Assembly: GCA_946480705.1 (NCBI GenBank)
Contig: CAMLLF010000234.1
Coordinates: 1 to 6,578, forward strand
Length of the DNA: 6,578 nt
Source: an uncultured Lysobacteraceae bacterium
GTDB lineage: Bacteria; Pseudomonadota; Gammaproteobacteria; Xanthomonadales; Rhodanobacteraceae
Reading direction: 5' to 3'
Each line of letters starts with the position of its first letter. Position 1 is the stretch's first letter. Of this stretch, positions 1 through 4,487 are shown one piece after another. The notes beneath the pieces were generated by a model. It was not told the DNA's origin, searched no databases, and was given only the letters and a program-made list of their open reading frames with translations. A program made the translations under genes and the position numbers.

Positions 1-105
1 CGTTGCGGCGGTGACGCTGAGCGTGGCCGCCGCGCTGGTGGCGCTGCCGAGGGCGTTGCTCGCCTCGCAGACAAAGCGCGCGTCATCGACGACTTCGACC
101 AGCTC
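1..105 (-). other. Possible fragment of an Ig-like domain on the minus strand, running off the left edge
   Basis: Read on the minus strand with codons ending at base 1, this stretch encodes DDARFVCEASNALGSATSAA followed by ATLSV. That is the pattern of the last two strands of bacterial Ig-like domains: an aromatic-x-Cys, then N-x-x-G, then S-x-A-A-x-L-x-V. The Cys codon is at 67-69. The frame stays open upstream to a TAG near 234-236, but beyond about 105 the residues stop looking like an Ig fold. No start codon is visible, so this would be the tail of a coding segment whose earlier part is missing here and which continues left of the window. It overlaps the open frame of the plus-strand deacetylase. 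Third-position GC cannot separate the two readings, because the same bases fall at third positions in both frames. The call rests only on the residue pattern. Confidence 0.42.
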
Positions 106-451
106 GCGCAGCAGCGTGCTGGCGCTCCTGAATTGGCGAAATGCGCAGCGCTGGAAGGGTCGCGTGCGGAGCAACCGCGCGTTTGCGAGTGTGTTCGACT
201 TCGGCCTCCTGCCTTCGCGGCTCGAACCGCAGCACTACGGCGAGCTCTTCGCCAATACACAAGGCGATCCGCTGGAGCTCATGGTCCATCTGGTCCGCGA
301 CGCCGACGACGTCGACGGACTCACGCGTATCGGTGATGTTGCCGTCGCCGAATGGGAGCTGCTGAGCCGCGGGGCGCTCGTGCCGCTGATGGCAGAACAT
401 GGGTTTCGGCTGTGTACGTATGCGGAGGCTTTTGAATTGGGACATCCATGA
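2..451 (+). CDS. C-terminal part of a ChbG/YdjC-like carbohydrate deacetylase (5' end missing or broken)
   Basis: The part from about base 122 (LLNWRNAQRWK, then VRSNRAFASVFDFG, then LELMVH, then DGLTRIGDVAVAEWELLS, then a closing GFRLCTYAEAFE) follows the C-terminal half of the ChbG/YdjC deacetylase family, metal-dependent enzymes that remove N-acetyl groups from sugars. Normally the ELMVH segment is followed by Pro-Gly; here it is Leu-Val. The metal-binding Asp/His motifs of the N-terminal half are not in the window. The frame is open to the left edge, but residues before about 120 (a Ser/Thr-rich stretch) do not look like this family, and the opposite strand there reads as an Ig-like domain. 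The gene may therefore be truncated rather than just cut by the window. Its last residues, GHP and the TGA stop, lie inside a GGGACATCCA repeat copy. It is probably part of the polysaccharide cluster with the two genes that follow. Confidence 0.6.
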   Translation, partial: VAAVTLSVAAALVALPRALLASQTKRASSTTSTSSRSSVLALLNWRNAQRWKGRVRSNRAFASVFDFGLLPSRLEPQHYGELFANTQGDPLELMVHLVRDADDVDGLTRIGDVAVAEWELLSRGALVPLMAEHGFRLCTYAEAFELGHP

Positions 452-548
452 AGTCACTTTGAACTCGGACGCCCACGCAGTCACTTCAATCGCGATCAAG
501 TCGGCGCGATTAAATCGGGACATCCATTGCTTCAAAGCAGGACATCCA
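439..548 (+). repeat. Left repeat block: four GGGACATCCA-type copies
   Basis: Copies are GGGACATCCA at 439-448, the diverged CGGACGCCCA at 466-475, GGGACATCCA at 517-526 and AGGACATCCA at 539-548. The first two lie 27 nt apart and share more than the core: both continue into AGTCACTT, so they look like a diverged 27-nt tandem unit. Between the last two copies sits the short inverted repeat TGCTTCAAAGCA. The core GGACATCC has only 3-bp symmetry (GGA/TCC), and no long REP-type stem is seen. The first copy covers the last codons of the deacetylase and abuts its stop. The same 10-mer occurs at 2524 and 2601 and, inverted, right of the transposase gene. Confidence 0.8.
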
Positions 549-767
549 AGAATGAAGAAGAACGGAAAGGCGGCGAACAGGAACACTCGGAATGTTCCGC
601 ATCGGTCGGCACACGCCAGGAGCGTCGACATCGATCCGAAGCGGTTCATCCCTGACCAGCAGGCAGTTCCGAAAGCTACGCATCAGGACATTCATCGTCA
701 TGACGAATTGGCACGAAAATCCAAACCGTTCCCGATCGCAGTGGTCGTTGCCGGGGGAGCTCACCTG
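452..767. other. Gene-free spacer with degenerate repeat copies
   Basis: No convincing gene is seen between the deacetylase stop and the acetyltransferase start. The acetyltransferase frame is open through the whole spacer, but its translation here (many Arg, His, Lys and Asn, with recurring RDIH/QDIH/GHP tokens that are simply translated repeat cores) has no resemblance to an acetyltransferase N-terminus. Besides the block at 439-548, a weaker copy AGGACATTCA is at 685-694. The stretch is less GC-rich than the genes around it and looks like accumulated, decaying repeat units. Confidence 0.6.
753..759 (+). promoter_or_regulatory. Shine-Dalgarno sequence that sets the acetyltransferase start
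   Basis: GGGGGAG lies 8 nt before the ATG at 768. The frame is open much further upstream, so this site and the onset of family-like sequence decide the start. Confidence 0.65.
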
Positions 768-1340
768 ATGCATCGGGACACCCACGAAGGCCGAATTTCG
801 TCGCTGAAGCACTGGTCGCTGCGCGAAGCCGTGTTCCTCGTACTTGCGAACAACTTGCCGAGACTGTGGATATTCGACCGTTACCGCGCTGTGCTGTACC
901 GGCTCGCCGGTCTGCGCGTCGGCAAAGGCAGCACGATCTATGGCCCGGTCAGCGTGCGGCCCTACGGCGGTTGCCGCTGCATCACCATCGGCGCCGACAC
1001 GTTTCTCAACGTCGATACCGCATTCACCGTCGTCTATGACGGCGTACGCATCGGCGACCGGGTCCAGATCGGCCCTCGCGTTGCCTTCGAAACCATGGGT
1101 CACGGACTCGTCTACGAACCGGGCAAGGGACGCGGCCGTACGTCCGCAGCGATAGTCGTCGAGGATGAAGTCTGGATCGGCGCCAATGCCGTGATTCTGC
1201 AGGGCGTAACCATCGGCCGCGGTTCAGTCGTCGCAGCCGGCGCCGTCGTCAACCGCAACGTAGCACCGAACACGCTGGTCGGTGGTGTACCCGCACGCCC
1301 GTTGCGTGACTTATCGACAGCGGATGGGAAGTACTCATGA
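768..1340 (+). CDS. Hexapeptide-repeat (left-handed beta-helix) O-acetyltransferase
   Basis: 190 residues. It probably transfers an acetyl group from acetyl-CoA to a hydroxyl of a sugar in a surface polysaccharide, in the cytoplasm. An N-terminal helical part (about residues 12-50) is followed by hexapeptide turns typical of the WbbJ/maltose-galactoside acetyltransferase group: VGKGSTIYGPVSV (51-63), ITIGADTFLN, VRIGDRVQIGPRV (93-105), VWIGANAVILQGVTIGRGSV (135-154) and the usual ending GAVVNRNVAPNTLVGGVPAR. H112, in the loop ETMGHGLVYEPGKGRGR, is in the place of the catalytic His of the family. The start at 768 is chosen for its Shine-Dalgarno sequence and for the family-like length. The first residues MHRDTHEG are encoded over a diverged repeat core (GGGACACCCA, 775-784), so the extreme N-terminus may derive from the repeat. 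The stop overlaps the start of the next gene by 4 nt, indicating translational coupling. The acceptor sugar is unknown. Confidence 0.88.
   Translation: MHRDTHEGRISSLKHWSLREAVFLVLANNLPRLWIFDRYRAVLYRLAGLRVGKGSTIYGPVSVRPYGGCRCITIGADTFLNVDTAFTVVYDGVRIGDRVQIGPRVAFETMGHGLVYEPGKGRGRTSAAIVVEDEVWIGANAVILQGVTIGRGSVVAAGAVVNRNVAPNTLVGGVPARPLRDLSTADGKYS
775..784 (+). repeat. Diverged repeat copy within the acetyltransferase 5' end
   Basis: GGGACACCCA differs from GGGACATCCA at one position and encodes part of RDTH at residues 3-6 of the acetyltransferase. One isolated near-match could be chance, but it lies at the end of a spacer that holds five other copies. Confidence 0.45.
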
Positions 1341-2542
1341 AAGTCATCCTGTTCGCGAATACCGATTGGTACTTATACAACTTTCGCCAGGCACTGGCCG
1401 TTGCACTGCGTCGTCACGGCGTCGACGTCTTACTGGTAGCGCCGCCCGGCCAGTATGGCGAACGCCTGCAAGCGCTCGGCCTGCGCTGGATTCCCGCGCC
1501 GCTGCATCGGCGCAGTCTTGGACCGTTGCGCGAAATCCGGCTACTGCTATGGCTGCTTCGGTTGTTTCGTCGTGAGCGACCCGACATCGTGCACGGCTTT
1601 ACGATCAAGTGCGCTGTCTACGCATCCATCGCTGCGCGCTGGAGCGGCGTACCTGCGTGCGTCGGTGCCATCACCGGCATGGGTTATGTGTTCACGAGCC
1701 GCGACGCTCGCGCAAGCGTGTTGCGCCCCTTCGTCAGGCTACTGCTCCGTCATGCGCTCGTCGGACGCCACCGACGTCTCGTGCTGCAGAACGCCGACGA
1801 TGTGAACCTGTTCGTGCGCGCGCGCCTTGCTCGGAGAGAAGACATCCGACTGATTCCCAGTTCAGGCGTGGACGTGAAGCGCTTCGTACCATTGCCGCAC
1901 GACGTCAACGTATCCGCAAGGCCACTCTGCGTGGTTCTGGCGGCGCGCTTGCTTTGGGACAAAGGTATTGCGGAATACATTGAAGCCGCACGTCAGCTGC
2001 GCGCACAGAATCGGCGGATTCGCTTCTTGCTCGCCGGGGCGCCCGATCCCGGCAATCCCGCGTCAGTGGATATCGCCGCCGTTGAACGATGGCTCGACCA
2101 GGGACTTGTCGAATGGTTGGGACACGTCGATGACATGGCTGCAGTGTTTGAGCAGGCGGATGTAGCCGTACTTCCGAGCTATCGCGAGGGCCTGCCGAAA
2201 TCCCTGATCGAAGCCGCTGCCAGTGCACTGGCACTGGTGACCACCGATGTACCCGGCTGCCGCGATGTCGTCCATGACGGTATCGACGGGTTGCTCGTTC
2301 CGGCGCGCAACGCCGCCGCGCTGGCGACGGCGATCGCCCGCCTTGACGACGACCGCTCGCTGCTGCGCCGCCTCGGCGATGCCGCGCGCGCCAACGTGCT
2401 CGCCACTTACGACGTACGTATCGTCAATGCGCGGACACTCGACGTGTATCGGGAACTGGTGCCCGATTTTCCTCTTGCGCCGTCGCAGGCAGAAGCGGAA
2501 GCCGGGACGCATGAAGCTGCAACGGGACATCCATCATTTTGA
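1337..2542 (+). CDS. GT4-family (GT-B fold) glycosyltransferase, polysaccharide assembly
   Basis: 401 residues. It is likely a retaining glycosyltransferase that adds a sugar from a nucleotide donor to a lipid-linked glycan at the cytoplasmic face of the inner membrane. The N-terminal acceptor domain opens with MKVILFANTDWYLYNFRQ and contains a hydrophobic/basic helix LREIRLLLWLLRLFRRERPD (64-83), a likely membrane-contact segment, followed by IVHGFTIKCAVY. The C-terminal donor domain begins with VVLAARLLWDKGI (199-211, the family's R-x-x-x-x-K-G signature). It ends with ADVAVLPSYREGLPKSLIEA, where E284 and E292 form the EX7E motif of GT4 enzymes, then TTDVPGCRDVV and DGIDGLLVP. The overall pattern matches enzymes of O-antigen/capsule clusters (WbpL/PglA-neighbour type). 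ATGA overlap with the acetyltransferase and a GGGAAG at 1326-1331 support the start. The last residues TGHPSF lie over a GGGACATCCA repeat, and the Ala/Glu-rich tail before them is not family-conserved. The specific sugar is not deducible. Confidence 0.92.
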   Translation: MKVILFANTDWYLYNFRQALAVALRRHGVDVLLVAPPGQYGERLQALGLRWIPAPLHRRSLGPLREIRLLLWLLRLFRRERPDIVHGFTIKCAVYASIAARWSGVPACVGAITGMGYVFTSRDARASVLRPFVRLLLRHALVGRHRRLVLQNADDVNLFVRARLARREDIRLIPSSGVDVKRFVPLPHDVNVSARPLCVVLAARLLWDKGIAEYIEAARQLRAQNRRIRFLLAGAPDPGNPASVDIAAVERWLDQGLVEWLGHVDDMAAVFEQADVAVLPSYREGLPKSLIEAAASALALVTTDVPGCRDVVHDGIDGLLVPARNAAALATAIARLDDDRSLLRRLGDAARANVLATYDVRIVNARTLDVYRELVPDFPLAPSQAEAEAGTHEAATGHPSF

Positions 2543-2610
2543 AAAATCGAGTCACGCTGAAACGGAACTCACGCTGAAACGGAACTCAAGCGTTCAAAAC
2601 GGGACATCCA
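2524..2610 (+). repeat. Repeat pair GGGACATCCA with a 17-nt perfect tandem duplication between
   Basis: GGGACATCCA occurs at 2524-2533 (inside the glycosyltransferase C-terminus) and 2601-2610. Between them TCACGCTGAAACGGAAC is present twice head-to-tail, at 2552-2568 and 2569-2585, followed by a partial third start (TCAAGC). TCACGCTG resembles the AGTCACTT that follows the core in the left block, so this may be a related unit in another state of duplication. Confidence 0.8.
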
Positions 2611-2753
2611 GCGATGCGGCGGATCAAAAGCAACGAACGAGGGCATACGTCGCTATTCACGATCGAACGAAATCCACTCGGGACAACTACTTCAACTCAG
2701 CTGCGCGGACGTGATTACGGATATTTGCGTACGAGCCATACCAAGTGCGCGCA
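2543..2753. other. Spacer between the convergent glycosyltransferase and transposase genes
   Basis: Apart from the repeats at its left end I see no gene here. The sequence is A-rich relative to its neighbours and contains near-copies such as CGGGACAACT around 2680. No GC stem followed by a T-tract is visible for either transcription direction. Confidence 0.5.
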
Positions 2754-3710
2754 TCAGTCCAGCTGCAATGCGAACCGAACGCCTTTGAGCCATCTCTGTC
2801 CGATCCGCTCAGCCGCGTCCCGCAAGTCCCGGGCAGAGCCTACGACACGAGCCCATGCGCTACCGAAGTCTCGAACGCGTAGAGCCCATCGTTCCGGATC
2901 ACCGTCGACCATCGAGAGTGCGGCTGGCGCGCCGCTGGCGATTGTGCCGCGCTTGCCGACGGCAGCTGCGCGACCGGTCCAATCGAGAATTGCCAAATAA
3001 TCAGCAGTGCTTATCGAGAGCGTCGATCGCTGAATTCCGATGATCGGTCTCAGGAGTGCAGCGAGTGTTTCAGGATGTTTGCGCGCCTTTTCGATTCGCG
3101 CATGTACACCGGCATGTTTCGACGTATCGAGCCCCTCAGCCGTTCCCGAGCGGACTGGATTCAGGTCGACGTAGGTCATCGCAGCGAGAACCGCACGCTC
3201 GTTGCAAAGCACTTGGCACTTGTAGCGCCCCTCCCAGAATCGTCCCGTGCATCCATCCTCGCGATTGGCCCGCCGAGCGATAGGTTCAGCCAGGCAGCGC
3301 ATGAACCAGGACAAATTGCCGAGACGGGACCGAATCACCTCGATACGCCCAGGATCTGCTGCAAGCTGCTGACGCTTCAGTTCGACTGCAGCGGCGTCGC
3401 CCCGAGCTGGCGGATAAATCCGCACCCAGCGCGCCGCAACCTCCTCGTCGCTCCACGCGGCAACGACATCGGGGACGACCTGAAGGACGATGTGCAAGTG
3501 ATTGCTCATCACTGCATACGCATGGATCGAAATGGCGAAACAGTCGCCGAGCACGCGAAGACGATCCTCGATCCAGGATTTCCGGTGCTCGAATGAAAAG
3601 CCGGTGTAGCTGTCTTCTCCGCAGAGAAACGAACGCCTGACGCAGCGCTGGATGCAGTGATACCAGCCTTCTGAATTCGGCGGAACCAAGAGTGAGCGTG
3701 CGGATGCCAT
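2754..3710 (-). CDS. REP-associated tyrosine transposase (RAYT), IS200-like Y1/HUH family
   Basis: 318 residues. Y1 HUH transposases cut and join single-stranded DNA through a Tyr-DNA bond; RAYTs are domesticated-looking relatives that process short repeats scattered in the genome. Visible motifs: the N-terminal WYHCIQRCVRRSFLCGED (16-33), typical of a proteobacterial RAYT subgroup; the metal-binding HUH motif as HLH (H71, H73) in AYAVMSNHLHIVL; then GCTGRFWEGRYKCQVL (153-168); and MTYVDLNPVRSG (178-189), where Y180 is the expected catalytic tyrosine. All key residues are present, so the protein may be active. An insertion of about 45 residues after the HUH strand and a long C-terminal extension (from about 205) make it much longer than the roughly 150-170 residues of minimal family members, but the subgroup with this N-terminus is usually long. 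The start at 3708-3710 has only a weak ribosome site. The gene faces the glycosyltransferase gene tail to tail. Confidence 0.9.
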   Translation of the reverse strand: MASARSLLVPPNSEGWYHCIQRCVRRSFLCGEDSYTGFSFEHRKSWIEDRLRVLGDCFAISIHAYAVMSNHLHIVLQVVPDVVAAWSDEEVAARWVRIYPPARGDAAAVELKRQQLAADPGRIEVIRSRLGNLSWFMRCLAEPIARRANREDGCTGRFWEGRYKCQVLCNERAVLAAMTYVDLNPVRSGTAEGLDTSKHAGVHARIEKARKHPETLAALLRPIIGIQRSTLSISTADYLAILDWTGRAAAVGKRGTIASGAPAALSMVDGDPERWALRVRDFGSAWARVVGSARDLRDAAERIGQRWLKGVRFALQLD

Positions 3711-4082
3711 GCGGCCAGCATGAGCGAAGTGTGATGCGCGTGAATCGGCCGTTTTCGCGCATCACTATCGGAAGAATCTGAAGGAGACTCTCGGGCAGTG
3801 TCGGACCGCGCATTCAGCGATCTGGGCGCGCCACGCCGCGCATGCGAGAACGACGAGCCGCAGGCGTCCGGATTCCGACCGGACTACCTGGTTCGTGGAT
3901 GTCCTCGACCGACTGCCTGGTTCACGCACATCCTCGATCGACTTTCGACGTTTGAGCTGCGCTTGTTTTGGATCCCGTCCTTTTGTTCTTTCTCTCGACG
4001 TCCTCGTTTTCTCTCGTTATCTGCTCGTTTTTCTGGTTCTTGGATGTCCTCGTCTTTCCGTCGTTCTTGGATGTCCTCGTCT
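3711..4082. other. Gene-free, repeat-bearing spacer upstream of the transposase gene
   Basis: No credible gene is seen. On the plus strand the part from about 3940 to 4085 is strongly pyrimidine-rich, with runs such as TTTTGTTCTTTCTCTCG and GACGTCCTCGTTTTCTCTCG. The repeats are listed separately. Short open frames across it give Ser/Phe-rich (plus) or Lys/Glu/Arg-rich (minus) low-complexity translations of the repeat units. The transposase promoter should lie near 3715-3850, but I cannot point to convincing -35/-10 boxes. Confidence 0.55.
3882..3939 (-). repeat. Two 29-nt tandem units containing the inverted repeat core
   Basis: Unit one (3882-3910) and unit two (3911-3939) share 22 of 29 bases by my hand alignment, both beginning GACT(A/G)CCTGGTTC and ending TCCTCGA(C/T)C. 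The first holds an intact TGGATGTCC (3896-3904); in the second the core has decayed to CACATCC. A further GACT at 3940 starts what could be a third unit. Confidence 0.7.
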
Positions 4083-4090
4083 TTAGTCCG
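4037..4090 (-). repeat. Two 27-nt tandem units with TGGATGTCC cores
   Basis: Units at 4037-4063 and 4064-4090 share TTCTTGGATGTCCTCGTCTT and diverge only in their last bases. Cores are at 4041-4049 and 4068-4076. The 27-nt period equals that of the first two copies in the left block (439 and 466). The second unit runs into the stop codon (TAA on the minus strand, 4083-4085) of the small protein gene. Confidence 0.85.
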
Positions 4091-4307
4091 GCAGCCCCCG
4101 CCTCTCCTCCACCTCAACCTCGGCAATGTCCCCGACTCGCCGCCGGATCTCGGCCAGCGCAGCTTCGTCGGCAGTCGCCTGGACACGACCGCGAAACGCA
4201 CCCAGCACGGTTACCCCGGGAATGGCACGCAGCTCCCGGTCGAGCCGGTCGCCGCGGGCGTGCTGGTCGCGCCGTAGCGCGATGACGAGACGGAGTGTCG
4301 TGCTCAT
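4083..4307 (-). CDS. Small protein resembling a stand-alone S8 prodomain / I9-type inhibitor
   Basis: 74 residues, no cysteine, no signal peptide. The order of elements suggests a beta-alpha-beta-beta-alpha-beta fold: strand TLRLVIAL, helix with QHARGDRLDRELRAIP, strands GVTVLGAF and GRVQAT, helix DEAALAEIRRRVGD, strand IAEVEVEER. This is the plan of subtilisin propeptides (inhibitor I9 family), whose endings typically pair a helix with a V-x-x-V-E strand. Those act as folding chaperones and inhibitors of S8 proteases, and an S8 gene lies directly upstream in the same direction, 180 nt away. The function is inferred from pattern and position only. The start at 4307 is chosen over a longer frame (to about 4463) because GAGGA sits 4 nt before the ATG and the extra residues are low-complexity Arg/Pro/Ala. 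Its stop touches the repeat array. Confidence 0.62.
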   Translation of the reverse strand: MSTTLRLVIALRRDQHARGDRLDRELRAIPGVTVLGAFRGRVQATADEAALAEIRRRVGDIAEVEVEERRGLPD

Positions 4308-4487
4308 GACGTCCTCGCGGCGCACGGAGCGCCCGCACCGTATCGAGTATGCGTCGCGCTGAGCGCTGCGGCCAGCGGCGGCATGCGCGTTCGCCGGCGG
4401 CGGCGGACTCTGCCTGCCCGCGTGCCGCCGCCGGCGCCCGTCGCCGTCTGCGCGCCGCTGCAACCGGGTGCGCGGCGCGGCCGGCTT
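4308..4487. other. Spacer between the protease and the small protein gene
   Basis: This 180-nt stretch is very GC-rich and holds a strong hairpin near the protease stop. An in-frame upward extension of the small gene is possible to about 4463 but looks like noise. Confidence 0.45.
4451..4479 (-). terminator. GC-rich hairpin just after the protease stop, no T-tract
   Basis: CGCGCCGC (4451-4458) pairs perfectly with GCGGCGCG (4472-4479). Inside, GCA (4460-4462) pairs with TGC (4469-4471) past one unpaired base, giving about 11 bp closed by a 6-nt loop. It starts 8 nt beyond the protease stop codon. With no T-run it is more likely an mRNA-stabilising or attenuating hairpin than a full intrinsic terminator. 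It could also be a chance product of the high GC content. Confidence 0.35.

Larger units (their letters stand above)
2524..4076 (-). mobile_element. Putative RAYT-type element: transposase gene flanked by inverted short repeats
   Basis: The innermost GGGACATCCA (2601-2610) and TGGATGTCC (3896-3904) copies lie about 145 and 186 nt outside the transposase gene and face each other in inverted orientation. Outer copies are at 2524-2533 and 4068-4076. REP-associated tyrosine transposases act on short repeats next to their gene. That these repeats are the substrate is inferred from position and copy number. The exact ends cannot be fixed, and no target duplication is expected for HUH enzymes. Confidence 0.5.

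Noticed and set aside
439..548. CRISPR array
   Set aside because: Units are diverged, spacing varies (27, 51 and 22 nt), there is no constant repeat of 25-35 nt with unique spacers, and no cas genes are present.
83..649. Minus-strand frame of about 188 codons over the deacetylase end and spacer
   Set aside because: No recognisable fold, and it runs through repeat cores and antisense to the deacetylase motifs. Its frame is also not the one giving the Ig-like pattern.
3884..4201. Minus-strand frame with KDEDIQE repeats as a small coiled-coil protein
   Set aside because: The repeated residues are just the 27-nt DNA units in translation, and it overlaps the better-supported small protein gene.
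3798..4277. Plus-strand open frame of about 159 codons across the repeat spacer
   Set aside because: Ser/Phe/Arg-rich with recurring SWMSSS from translated repeat units, and it overlaps the small protein gene on the other strand.
4083..4307. Small gene as lanthipeptide precursor
   Set aside because: It has no cysteine and few Ser/Thr, so it cannot form lanthionine rings; its pattern is that of a folded alpha/beta domain.
4308..4317. GACGTCCTCG before the small gene, identical to 3997-4006, as a repeat copy
   Set aside because: It is the ribosome site and start context of the small gene; a single 10-mer match without the rest of the unit is not enough.
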